This document shows, in pieces, positions 7,898 through 15,989 of a DNA stretch of 29,521 nt. How positions within the stretch are numbered: position 1 is the stretch's first letter; each line of letters starts with the position of its first letter. The position numbers were made by a program, and so were the translations under genes. The DNA lies in contig JAEYRZ010000137.1 in NCBI GenBank assembly GCA_023435265.1, positions 1 through 29,521 on the forward strand. The letters run 5' to 3'. Below the pieces are notes generated by a model. That model was not told the DNA's origin and searched no databases. It saw only the letters and a program-made list of their open reading frames with translations. This DNA comes from Pseudomonadota bacterium (GTDB lineage Bacteria > Desulfobacterota > Desulfobacteria > Desulfobacterales > Desulfosarcinaceae).

Positions 7898-8431
7898 ATG
7901 GAAACACGACAAGCACGACGGGATCGGGCCTGGAGCCCCTACCTCGCAGGAGGGCTGAGCGGGCTGGTGGGCGTTCTTTCGGTCTGGTTCGCCGGACAAT
8001 ATTTCGGGGCCTCCACCTCCTTCGTGCGCACCGCCGGGTTGATCGAACAGCTTTTCGGCCCGGAGCGCGTGGCGCAGATGGACTACTTCGTCAAGAACGT
8101 TCCGAAGATCGACTGGCAATGGATGTTCGTGGCGGGCATTTTCCTGGGCGCCCTGATTTCGGCGCTCACCTCCGGATCGTTCAAACTGCAGGCCGTGCCG
8201 GACACATGGGCGGAACGTTTCGGCCCGCGCAGCACCGGCATGCGTGCGGCAGCGGCTTTCTTCGGCGGCGCGGTGGCCATGTTCGGCGCCCGCCTGGCGG
8301 ACGGCTGACCGAGCGGACACGGGTTGAGCGGTTCGCTTCAACTGGCTGTCAGTGGTTTTATCGCCCTGGCTTTTTTCTTCGTCGGGGGCATGCTCATGGC
8401 CCGCCTGGTGTACGGGGGAGGTGCACGATGA
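7898..8431 (+). CDS. YeeE/YedE-family sulfur (thiosulfate/selenium-type) transporter half; probable selenoprotein (Sec137)
   Basis: The frame begins at ATG 7898 with AGGAG at 7887-7891 and encodes membrane helices near residues 13-32, 74-93 and 112-133. At codon 137 there is a TGA (8306-8308). Reading on in the same frame gives PSGHGLSG, then SLQLAVSGFIALAFFFVGGML, a final helix, and a TGA stop at 8429-8431 overlapping the next gene's ATG. In YeeE/YedE proteins the signature is Gly-Cys-x-Ser-Gly-His-Gly-x-Ser-Gly, so the TGA stands exactly where the conserved Cys is expected. A SECIS-like hairpin follows at 8322-8343. I therefore read TGA as selenocysteine, giving 177 residues; terminating there would leave 136 residues without the signature or last helix. 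Family members such as TsuA pass thiosulfate through the membrane via conserved cysteines. The alternative is a recent nonsense mutation. Confidence 0.8.
8322..8343 (+). promoter_or_regulatory. SECIS-like hairpin downstream of the in-frame TGA
   Basis: GTTGAGC (8323-8329) pairs with GCTTCAAC (8335-8342) with one bulged T in the 3' arm; a G-T wobble (8322/8343) can close the base. The 5-nt apical loop GGTTC begins with GG, 22 nt after the TGA. In E. coli fdhF the GG of the SelB-binding loop lies at a comparable distance (19-20 nt), also above a short stem with a bulged U. The fold was made by eye; no energy was computed. Confidence 0.6.
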
Positions 8432-8955
8432 AAATGCTGGTGTATGGCCTGGTGACCGGAATTCTGTTCGGCTTCCTGCTGCAGAAGGGCCGCGTGCTGC
8501 GCTACGACAAGCAGCTCGGCGCCCTTCGGCTGCGCGACATGACGATTGTCAAATTCATGCTCTCCAGCGTCGTTGTCGGCATGGTCGGCGTCTACCTGCT
8601 GCACGACCTGGGGTTGGCCAAGCTGTCGGTCAAACCCACTATTCTGGGCCCTGTCGTCCTGGGTGCGCTGATTTTCGGATTGGGGTGGGGACTCCTCGGC
8701 TATTGCCCGGGAACCTCCCTGGGCGCGCTCGGCGAAGGCCGCTGGGACGCCGCATGGGGCATCCTGGGCATGATCGCGGGCGCGGCGCTGTTTGCGGAAG
8801 CCTTTCCCGCGCTCAAGGCATCGGTCTATACCTGGGGGGATCTGGGCCGCATCACGCTGCCCCAGGTGCTGGGGCTGAACCACTGGGTGGTCATTCCGCT
8901 TTTTATCGCCGGCGCCGTGCTGCTCTTCCGCTGGCTGGAGAAGAAGGGCCTGTAA
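8428..8955 (+). CDS. YeeE/YedE (DUF6691-like) sulfur transporter, second half
   Basis: This 175-residue membrane protein corresponds to the second half of a full-length YeeE/YedE transporter. It starts MKMLVYGLVTGILFGFLLQKG, a typical opening for the DUF6691 half. It carries the signature GYCPGTSLGALGEGRWDAAWG (residues ~92-112), whose Cys is kept as Cys here. Predicted helices lie near residues 4-20, 45-60, 71-90, 108-125 and 152-168. Its ATG overlaps the stop of the upstream probable selenoprotein as ATGA, so the two are translationally coupled and probably assemble as one transporter. The longer open frame that reaches back to 8119 is a different frame of the upstream gene. Expected substrates are thiosulfate or related sulfur (or selenium) anions; the window does not decide which. 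Confidence 0.88.
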   Translation: MKMLVYGLVTGILFGFLLQKGRVLRYDKQLGALRLRDMTIVKFMLSSVVVGMVGVYLLHDLGLAKLSVKPTILGPVVLGALIFGLGWGLLGYCPGTSLGALGEGRWDAAWGILGMIAGAALFAEAFPALKASVYTWGDLGRITLPQVLGLNHWVVIPLFIAGAVLLFRWLEKKGL

Positions 8956-8967
8956 CAAAGAATGGCA

Positions 8968-11643
8968 TTAGCGGCGGGCCTGCACAGAGCGCAGCGCCTG
9001 GCCCACGGAGAACGGGATCAGGCTCATGCCCGCGATCAGCAGCCAGCCGGCGCCTCCCGGATCCCGGGTCATGAGCAGCCCGGAGAGCACCGGCAGATAA
9101 ACGGCCGCGAGCAGCAGCACGATGCAGAGCGCGATCGATCCTGCAACGTAGGGATTGCGCACGATGTCGTTTTCAAGGAATCGGGAGCCCCGGCTGCGCA
9201 GGTTGTAGACGAACCACAGTTTGCCGAAGGCCAGGGTGAGAAAAGAGACGGTCACGGCGCGGCGCTGTTCGAATCCCAGCCAGTAGAAGGCCAGGACCAA
9301 TGCGCCCAGGACGCAGGCGCCGATCAGGGTCGACCAGCCGCCGATCGCCCGCCAGTGGCGGCGCGCCAGCACCGGTTCGCCGCGCGGGCGCGGCTTGCGG
9401 CGCATGATGTCCGGTTCGCCTTTGCCCATCCCCAGGGCCAGCGCGGGGAAGACGTCCGTGACCACGTTCAGGTACAGGATCTGCAGCGGCAGCAGGGGAA
9501 GCGGAAGCGCGATGAAGCCGCCGACCGCCGCGGCGACCGCCACGGCCAGCACTTCGGCCACGTTGGTGCACATCATGAACATCACCGATTTGCGGATGTT
9601 GGCGAAAATGATCCGCCCGTAGCGCACTGCCGTGACGATCGAGGCAAAGGCATCGTCGAGCAGCACCATATCGGCGACTTCCCGGGCGGCATCGGTGCCC
9701 CGTTTCCCCATGGCGATGCCGATGTCGGCTTTTTTGAGCGCGGGGGCATCGTTGACGCCGTCGCCGGTCATGGCCACGGTCCAGCCCTGCGACTGCATCA
9801 GCTGGATGAGATTCAGCTTCTGCTCCGGGCTGACCCGGGCGAAAATATCGGTCGAAAGCAGGTCCCGGCGTTCGGCCTGCCCGAGCTCCGCCGGGTCCTG
9901 CAAATCGCTGCCGTGGATCACCGTCGCATCGTCCCTGCGCGCCACACCGGTCTGCCGGGCGATCGCCCCGGCGGTGGCCGGCTGGTCGCCGGTGACCATG
10001 ACCACCCGGATACCGGCCGAACGGCATTCCTCGAGGGCGCCGCGCACATCGCCGCGCGCCGGGTCGAGCAGCCCCACGAGCCCGAGAAATCTCAATCCGG
10101 TGTAGGGTTCGGCATCGGGCTGCGCAGTCTTCTTGTCGGCCAGCGCCAAAATCCGCAAGCCTTCCCCGGCCAGCTCTTCCCCCCGCGCGAGCCAATGCCT
10201 GCGCCCTTCGGCATCCATCGGCCGGTCTTGCCCTTCAGGACCGGCCGCACGTTCGCAGGCTTCCAGCACCCTGTCCGGAGCGCCTTTCACCGCCACTTCC
10301 ACCGCCCCGTCGCTTCGATGAAAGGTGGCCATCATCATCGTATCGGAATCGAACGGCACTTCGCGCACTTCGGGTTTTTCTTCGAGCAGTGCCTTGCGGT
10401 CGAGCTTAAAGAGCCAGCCGGCGCGCAAGAGCGCCGTTTCGGTGGGATCGCCCTGCTCTTGCGCAACATCCTGCGTTTCGGCCAGGGCCGCGTTGTTGCA
10501 CAAGACGCCGACTTCCACCACGCGCCGCAGCAATGCGTCCGCTTCGCCCTGCCCGCCGCTGATGCGGCCGTTTTCTTCGTCCAGTTCGAAATCGCCGGAC
10601 GCACTGCTGACGCGTCGCAGGGTCATGCGGTTTTCGGTCAGCGTGCCCGTCTTGTCGGTAAAAATCACCTGGGTGGCCCCGAGCGTTTCCACGGCCGGAA
10701 GCTTGTTGATCAGAGCGTTGCGCCGGGCCATCAGGCGCATGCCGCGCGCGAGGGCGATGGTGGCCACGATGGGCAGACCTTCCGGAATGGCCGCCACCCC
10801 CAGCGCTATGGCCGTCTCGATCATCCGGAACGGATCGTTGCCGGCCAGAAGACCGATCCCGGCGATCAGCGCCGCAATACTCAGGGTGATCCAGGCCAGC
10901 CGGCGGCCGAGCTGATTGAGCTTGCGCTGCAGCGGCGAGCGCTCGGACAGGGCGCCTTCGGTCAGCTCGGCGATGTGCCCCAATTCGGTATTCATCCCGG
11001 TGCCGACCACGATGCCCTCGCCCGATCCGTCGGTCACGGTCGTGCCTTTGTAGAGCATGCAGGTGCGCTCAGCCAGCGGCGCCTGAGCCGCGACCGCCCG
11101 CGTGTCCTTGCGCACCGGCACCGATTCGCCGGTCAAGGCCGCTTCATTGACCTGCAGGTTGTTGGACTCGCTCAAGCGCACGTCGGCCGGCGCCATGTCT
11201 CCGCTTTCCAGAACCAGAATGTCGCCGGGCACCAGTTCCTCGGCATCGACCTCGGTTTCGGCGCCCGAGCGGCGCACCCGCGCGGTGTCTTTGCCCAGGC
11301 CGCGCAGCGCTTCCATCGAGCGGACGGCTTTCCATTCGGTCAAAAAGCCGATGAGGGCGTTGATCGCCAGAACCGCGCTGATGGCGATCCCCTCGGCCCA
11401 GTGGCGGAACGTGAAGGCTACCGCCCCGGCGAACACCAGCACGATGATCACCATGCTCTTGAACTGCTCCAGCAGTATTTTCCAGGCTCTTTGCTTTTGC
11501 GCCTCCCGCAGGCGGTTGGGGCCGTATTGCTGAAGGCGGCGCGCTGCTTCTTCTTCTGAAAGACCTTCTTTCGGATCCACCTTCAGGGTGTGCACAAGCG
11601 TCTCGAGATCGAGGGCATGATGGGGGGCGTCTTTATCGCGCAT
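8968..11643 (-). CDS. P2-type cation-transporting ATPase (Ca2+-ATPase-like)
   Basis: This 891-residue P-type ATPase should pump a cation, most likely Ca2+ out of the cytoplasm. Its domains are an N-terminal cation-ATPase domain (~8-75), actuator with TGES (171-174), M4 with PEGLP (287-291), phosphorylation motif DKTGTLT with Asp330, the nucleotide domain with KGAPD (453-457), the hinge TGDGVNDAP (626-634), and C-terminal helices. The calcium-site residues of SERCA have counterparts: Glu in PEGLP, Asn694 and Glu697 (TNVAEV), and Asn726, Thr729 and Asp730 (NVVTD). That argues for Ca2+ over heavy metals; Na+ or Mn2+ pumping cannot be excluded. The ATG at 11643 has an AGGAG site just upstream, so the 90-residue upstream extension is rejected. 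The gene converges on the DUF6691-like gene with a 12-bp gap. Confidence 0.93.
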   Translation of the reverse strand: MRDKDAPHHALDLETLVHTLKVDPKEGLSEEEAARRLQQYGPNRLREAQKQRAWKILLEQFKSMVIIVLVFAGAVAFTFRHWAEGIAISAVLAINALIGFLTEWKAVRSMEALRGLGKDTARVRRSGAETEVDAEELVPGDILVLESGDMAPADVRLSESNNLQVNEAALTGESVPVRKDTRAVAAQAPLAERTCMLYKGTTVTDGSGEGIVVGTGMNTELGHIAELTEGALSERSPLQRKLNQLGRRLAWITLSIAALIAGIGLLAGNDPFRMIETAIALGVAAIPEGLPIVATIALARGMRLMARRNALINKLPAVETLGATQVIFTDKTGTLTENRMTLRRVSSASGDFELDEENGRISGGQGEADALLRRVVEVGVLCNNAALAETQDVAQEQGDPTETALLRAGWLFKLDRKALLEEKPEVREVPFDSDTMMMATFHRSDGAVEVAVKGAPDRVLEACERAAGPEGQDRPMDAEGRRHWLARGEELAGEGLRILALADKKTAQPDAEPYTGLRFLGLVGLLDPARGDVRGALEECRSAGIRVVMVTGDQPATAGAIARQTGVARRDDATVIHGSDLQDPAELGQAERRDLLSTDIFARVSPEQKLNLIQLMQSQGWTVAMTGDGVNDAPALKKADIGIAMGKRGTDAAREVADMVLLDDAFASIVTAVRYGRIIFANIRKSVMFMMCTNVAEVLAVAVAAAVGGFIALPLPLLPLQILYLNVVTDVFPALALGMGKGEPDIMRRKPRPRGEPVLARRHWRAIGGWSTLIGACVLGALVLAFYWLGFEQRRAVTVSFLTLAFGKLWFVYNLRSRGSRFLENDIVRNPYVAGSIALCIVLLLAAVYLPVLSGLLMTRDPGGAGWLLIAGMSLIPFSVGQALRSVQARR

Positions 11644-11660
11644 GGCGGCTCCTGATATTG

Positions 11661-11673
11661 GGCATTCAATGCC
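11661..11673 (-). promoter_or_regulatory. Palindrome upstream of the P-type ATPase start
   Basis: GGCATTCAATGCC is a perfect 6-1-6 palindrome lying 18-30 nt upstream of the ATPase start codon. Such compact palindromes often serve as repressor operators. The remaining 245-bp divergent region (11644-11888) holds only an AACCGGTT palindrome at 11818-11825 and no gene I can support. The function is inferred from position only. Confidence 0.3.
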
Positions 11674-11888
11674 GCATAGCAAAACCGACGCAGCCGCTCC
11701 ATACGGCGCAGGACGCATTTGGATGTGGAAAACCATGAACCCTTCGGCAGGGGCTTGCGGACAGACTATAGGAGGGGCGGAGGCGCAGGATGGGGGGTTG
11801 GCCCCATATTCGAATCGAACCGGTTTTGCTATCGGCTGTCTGCAATGTCGGGGCGGTTGTGCGCCCCATGTTCTAAAGGAGGACGGCG

Positions 11889-13310
11889 ATGAAGGCAACC
11901 GTTTCGCGGGCACGCTGGCGCTCGGCAGGCGCGCTGGTCGTATGCGCGGCTTGGCTGCTGGGCTGTGTGCACGGCCCGGCGGGGCCGCATTACCCCACGC
12001 ACCTCAAACCGGGCGCAGTGATCTACGGCGTGGTGCCGCCCTTGTTCGGCCAAGCGCCGTTCAAAGATGTGACCGCCCGCCTTGACGAACTCCGCACGAT
12101 GGGCGTGGATGTGCTGTGGCTCTCGCCGATCAATGCGACCGACGACCCGAGCGGCATCAGCTACAGCATCACCGATTACTTCGCGGTCCGACCCGATTTC
12201 GGCAGCCTCGAAGATCTTCGGCGGTTGGTGGCGGAAGCCCACCGCCGCGGGCTGCGGGTGATCATGGACTTCGTACCCAACCACACCTCCACCGCGCATC
12301 CCTTTTTTCAAGACATCCAGGAAAAAGGCGCCGAATCGATCTACTTCGACTTCTACGACCGGGACGCCTCGGGAGAAATCACCCATTACTTCGATTGGGT
12401 CGGGCTGCCCAACCTCAATTACGAAAACCCGAGAGTGGCCGCCTGCATGGCGCGCGCGTTTCGATTCTGGATGCGAACGGCGGGAATCGACGGCTTTCGC
12501 GTGGATGTGGCCTGGGGCATCCGCGAACGCTCGCCGCAGGTCTGGCCGGAGCTGATCGGCCGGCTGAGAGAGGATGATCCGGACGCCGTCATGGTGGCCG
12601 AAGCCGGCGCGCGGGACCCTTACTATATTGAGAACGGCTTCGACCTGGCCTATGACTGGACGGAAGAATTAGTCCAATGGGCGTGGCATTCCGTATTCGA
12701 GAATCCGGAACGGGCCGGACCGCTGCTCCATGCGGCCATCACCCGCGCCCAGGAGGCGCCGCATACGGTTCTGCGCTTTCTCAACAACAACGACACCGGC
12801 CGGCGGTTCATCTCGCGCCACGGTCCTGAGATCACCCGCGTGGCGGCCATCCTGCTGCATACGGTTCCCGGGGTGCCGCTGGTCTATACCGGGGATGAAG
12901 TCGGGGCGGAGTACGAACCCTACGAAGACGTGCCGCCGCTCGCCTGGGACGATCCCCACGGCCTGAAGGCGCTCTACCGCCGGCTGGCGGAATTGAGGGA
13001 AGCGCTGCCGGCGCTGCATTCCGGTGCATTCATCTCCCTGCCGCCGCGCAACAATCCTGCGGTGTACGCGTTCATCCGGGCGGCAGGACCCGACGACTGG
13101 GTGCTGGTGGCGCTCAATTTCGGTCCGGCGGCGCAGGTGGCGCTCGAGCCGCCAGCACCGTATGCCGGGAAAATCGCCGCGACAACGGTCGTGGACCTGC
13201 TCACCGGCAGGCCGGCGAATCTGTCCGCGGATGCGGCCGGCCGGCTGCTGATCCGGCTCGAAGCTACTGAGTCGATGCTGCTTGCGCCCGTCCCGCAACC
13301 GGCGCCTTGA
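11889..13310 (+). CDS. Alpha-amylase family (GH13) lipoprotein glycosidase
   Basis: This 473-residue secreted protein carries a lipoprotein signal ending in the lipobox LLGC (Cys26), so it should be anchored to a membrane facing the periplasm or outside. The catalytic barrel shows region I DFVPNH (127-132), region II GFRVD with nucleophile Asp206, region III VAE with acid/base Glu238, and region IV FLNNND with stabilizer Asp302. All three acids are present. The usual His before the last Asp is Asn301 here. A small beta domain closes the protein after ~390. The likely role is hydrolysis or transglycosylation of alpha-glucans or small alpha-glucosides; the exact specificity is not evident. AAAGGAGG just upstream (about 11876-11883) supports the start. 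It is flanked by unrelated genes and stands alone. Confidence 0.9.
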   Translation: MKATVSRARWRSAGALVVCAAWLLGCVHGPAGPHYPTHLKPGAVIYGVVPPLFGQAPFKDVTARLDELRTMGVDVLWLSPINATDDPSGISYSITDYFAVRPDFGSLEDLRRLVAEAHRRGLRVIMDFVPNHTSTAHPFFQDIQEKGAESIYFDFYDRDASGEITHYFDWVGLPNLNYENPRVAACMARAFRFWMRTAGIDGFRVDVAWGIRERSPQVWPELIGRLREDDPDAVMVAEAGARDPYYIENGFDLAYDWTEELVQWAWHSVFENPERAGPLLHAAITRAQEAPHTVLRFLNNNDTGRRFISRHGPEITRVAAILLHTVPGVPLVYTGDEVGAEYEPYEDVPPLAWDDPHGLKALYRRLAELREALPALHSGAFISLPPRNNPAVYAFIRAAGPDDWVLVALNFGPAAQVALEPPAPYAGKIAATTVVDLLTGRPANLSADAAGRLLIRLEATESMLLAPVPQPAP

Positions 13311-13337
13311 TGCGAACCGGCGGAACGCGTTTGCGGG

Positions 13338-14570
13338 CTAGCGCAACTGCCTGGCGATCACTTCAACCGGATGGCATACCGCGAGGCCGCTGCGATCCGG
13401 CAAATTTCCCGCCAGCTGCACGCGGCATCCGGGACAACCGGTGGCCCACACCCGTGCGCCGCTGGCAAGGGCGTTGGCGATCTTGCGCTCAACCATCTTC
13501 CTGGAAATATCCGAAAATTCATTGAAGAAAAATCCGCCGCCGCCGCAACAGGCGTCCCAATCCGGGGTTTGCCGGTATTCGACGCCGGGCGTCTGGTGCA
13601 GCAGTTTTTCCAGGGCCGTTTTATCCCGGCCGTGATTCTTGAGGTGGCAGGGAAGATGGAAGGTGACGATTTCCTTGTGCGCCTCCGGCGCTAGATGCGG
13701 CGCTAGGCGGGGGAATTGGGCCAGCAGGAATTCACCGATGTCCCACACCTTTTCCGCCAGCTGGCGGGCCTCTTCCGCCGGCTGGGCGAGTTCCTGCAGC
13801 AGCCGGGGGTAGATGTGGCGCAGGGCGGATCCGCACGTGGCGCAATCCACGATGACGGCATCGCAATCCCGCGCGTGCAGTGTCCGGATGTTGGCAAGAA
13901 TGCTGCTGCGCGCCCGTTCGATGTCTCCGTGGAAGAACAGGGGCAGTCCGCAGCACCCTTGTTCGGCGGGAATCAGGATGCGATACCCCATCCGCCTCAG
14001 AACATTGACCGCAGCGTGGCCGGTGGCATCGAAGATGTGGTTCGTGGCGCAGCCGGTAAAGTAGGCCACCGTCCCCACCGCCGCGCCGTCGGGTTCGATG
14101 GTCTGCGGAACCTGATCGCGAAACGGCACGCGGTTCGGAGCGGGAAATTTTTCAATGGGGATGTTGCCGATGCGCACCTTGCCGATAATGCTCTGCACGA
14201 GCGAGGTTTTGCCCAGCCGCGCGGCCTTGGAGGCCATCCGCAGCCGGCTCGGACGCGGCAGGATCGCGGAAAGGGCTTTGACCTCGGGCGACCGGCCGCA
14301 GGCGGCGGCGAGCTCGTTGCGCATGCGCATGAACAGCATGTCGTGGCTGACCCCGCCCGGGCACACCGCCGTGCAGGTGCCGCACATGAGACAGCAGCCG
14401 AGCTTGGCCTGCATCCGTTCGGTGGCCGGCGCGCGCCGCTCTGCATAGCAGCGGACCAGGTGCACTTTGGCCCTCGGCGTCGTGGTTTCTTCACGCTCGA
14501 CGTTGTAGATCGGGCAGTTCATGATGCACAGCCCGCATTTTCCGCATTGGTACGCTTCATCGGCTTTCAT
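13338..14570 (-). CDS. glcF: (Fe-S)-binding subunit of a 2-hydroxyacid dehydrogenase, GlcF-like
   Basis: This 410-residue protein has two N-terminal [4Fe-4S] motifs (Cys9, 12, 15, 19 and Cys60, 63, 66, 70 followed by Pro). Two CCG domains follow: FTGCATNH with QGCCGLP and DCATCG, then HLPCHLKNHG with ACCGGGG and TGCPGC. This is the layout of GlcF/LldE-like electron-transfer subunits, which take electrons from a FAD dehydrogenase and pass them to the quinone pool or another carrier. Its start is 10 nt after the stop of the glcD-like gene, so they form a pair and probably a complex. Being last in the TRAP-glcD-glcF operon suggests it oxidizes the imported hydroxy acid. The symbol is by family resemblance; the substrate need not be glycolate. 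Confidence 0.9.
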   Translation of the reverse strand: MKADEAYQCGKCGLCIMNCPIYNVEREETTTPRAKVHLVRCYAERRAPATERMQAKLGCCLMCGTCTAVCPGGVSHDMLFMRMRNELAAACGRSPEVKALSAILPRPSRLRMASKAARLGKTSLVQSIIGKVRIGNIPIEKFPAPNRVPFRDQVPQTIEPDGAAVGTVAYFTGCATNHIFDATGHAAVNVLRRMGYRILIPAEQGCCGLPLFFHGDIERARSSILANIRTLHARDCDAVIVDCATCGSALRHIYPRLLQELAQPAEEARQLAEKVWDIGEFLLAQFPRLAPHLAPEAHKEIVTFHLPCHLKNHGRDKTALEKLLHQTPGVEYRQTPDWDACCGGGGFFFNEFSDISRKMVERKIANALASGARVWATGCPGCRVQLAGNLPDRSGLAVCHPVEVIARQLR

Positions 14571-14580
14571 AGTTCACCCG

Positions 14581-15954
14581 TTAAACAAATTTTCCGGGAT
14601 TCAAAATACCATTTGGATCCACGCAGCGTTTGATTTTGTCCATGAAGGCGCGCGTCGGAGCATCGATCATCAGGGGCAGATACTCTTTTTTGGCCAGCCC
14701 GATGCCGTGTTCTCCCGAAAGGGTGCCGTTGAATTTCATGGCCAGTTCGATGATCTCGCGGTTGGCGGCCTCTACGCGTTCCCATTGGCCCTTGTCACGG
14801 CGGTCGGTGGCGATCAGCGGATGCATGTTGCCGTCGCCGGCATGCGCCAGGATGCCCATGTGCAAGCCGTGGCGGTCGGCAATGGCGCGGATTCCGCGGA
14901 TCATTTCCGGCACCCGGCTCACGGGCACGGTGGCGTCTTCGACGATGCACTCGGGGGCCAGCCGCGCGAACACGCCGTACGCCGAGCGGCGCGCCCTCCA
15001 GAGATCGTCGCGTTCGGCCCTGGTGCGGGCCTCGATCACCTCCTGCGCGCCGCGCGCGCGCGCCTTGGCCACGATCACGCCCATCTGCTTCTCGACGGCC
15101 TCTTCCTCGCCGTCCACCTCGATCAGCAGAACGCCCTGCGCATGGCGCGGAAGGCCGATGTGGGCATCGTCTTCGACCGCGTTGATCACGGTCTTGTCCA
15201 TCAGCTCCAGGGCCGCCGGAAGAATGCCGGACCCGATGATGTCGGACACCGTCGCCGCGCTGGCGTCCAGATCGTTATAGACCGCCAGGATGGTGCGTTG
15301 GGCGGCCGGCAGGGGGACCACCCGCAGGGTGATCTCGGTGATGATGCCCAGCGTGCCTTCCGAACCGCAGAACAATGCCTGCAGGCGGTACCCGGTCACA
15401 TCCTTGACATTGCGGCTGCCGAAGCGAATGACTTCGCCCGTGGCCAGAACCACTTCCAGCGAAAGCACATAATCCACCGTAACCCCGTATTTGAGGCAGC
15501 GGGGGCCGCCCGCGTTGTTGGCCACGTTGCCGCCGATGGTGGAAACCATATAGCTGCCCGGGTCCGGCGGGTAGAAAAACCCTTCGCCGGCGAGCCGGGC
15601 CTGAAGCTCTGCATTGACCACGCCGGGCTGCACGATGCAGTACCGGTCCGGCGTATTCACCTCGATGATCCGATTCATGCGCGTCAATGAAAGCACGATC
15701 CCCTTCTGAATGGGAACCGGCCCCCCACTGATGCTCGTGGCGGCCCCCCGGGCGGTGACCGGAATCTTCTCGCGATTGGCGATCCCCATGACGGCCGCCA
15801 CTTCGGCCGTAGACCGGGGAAGCAGCGCAAGGTCCGGGGTCATCTCTTTCACATAGCTGTCGTAGGAGTACGCCAGAAGGTCCTCGGGGGTGTCGATGAA
15901 ACCTTCGGGCCCGACGATCGTCTTGAGACTGTTTTTTACCTTCGTGCTGATCAT
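14581..15954 (-). CDS. glcD: FAD-linked 2-hydroxyacid dehydrogenase, GlcD-like
   Basis: This 457-residue flavoprotein oxidizes a 2-hydroxy acid (glycolate, D-lactate or similar) to the 2-oxo acid. The FAD-binding PCMH domain (about 35-215) contains ARGAATSISGG, where FAD phosphates bind, then PPDPGS, IGGNVANNAGGP and CGSEGTLGIITE. The C-terminal FAD-oxidase domain ends with HAGDGNMHP, SGEHGIG and NPGKF, the last two typical of the GlcD/Dld family. The Met at 15954 is preceded by GAGGA at a fitting distance; the open frame continues upstream but overlaps the end of dctM in another frame, so I reject that extension. It lies 35 bp behind dctM and 10 bp before glcF in one operon. Confidence 0.93.
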   Translation of the reverse strand: MISTKVKNSLKTIVGPEGFIDTPEDLLAYSYDSYVKEMTPDLALLPRSTAEVAAVMGIANREKIPVTARGAATSISGGPVPIQKGIVLSLTRMNRIIEVNTPDRYCIVQPGVVNAELQARLAGEGFFYPPDPGSYMVSTIGGNVANNAGGPRCLKYGVTVDYVLSLEVVLATGEVIRFGSRNVKDVTGYRLQALFCGSEGTLGIITEITLRVVPLPAAQRTILAVYNDLDASAATVSDIIGSGILPAALELMDKTVINAVEDDAHIGLPRHAQGVLLIEVDGEEEAVEKQMGVIVAKARARGAQEVIEARTRAERDDLWRARRSAYGVFARLAPECIVEDATVPVSRVPEMIRGIRAIADRHGLHMGILAHAGDGNMHPLIATDRRDKGQWERVEAANREIIELAMKFNGTLSGEHGIGLAKKEYLPLMIDAPTRAFMDKIKRCVDPNGILNPGKFV

Positions 15955-15989
15955 GGTGTCCTCGTGTTCCTCTCTCCGACGGTTTTTCG

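Noticed and set aside
7569..7958. 129-codon open frame in the kef-yeeE gap
   Set aside because: No ribosome binding site, no hydrophobic or family pattern, and it runs into the start of the yeeE-type gene in another frame.
7898..8308. Ending the YeeE-type gene at the first TGA as a 136-residue protein
   Set aside because: This would leave 120 nt of clean coding sequence with the family signature and a helix in the same frame, and would lose the overlap with the next gene. Selenocysteine readthrough explains all of it better.
8962..11559. 865-codon open frame opposite the P-type ATPase
   Set aside because: It mirrors the ATPase gene on the other strand, is rich in His, Gln, Arg and Gly as expected from reversed GC-rich codons, and has no family motif. 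The ATPase reading has all P-type signatures.
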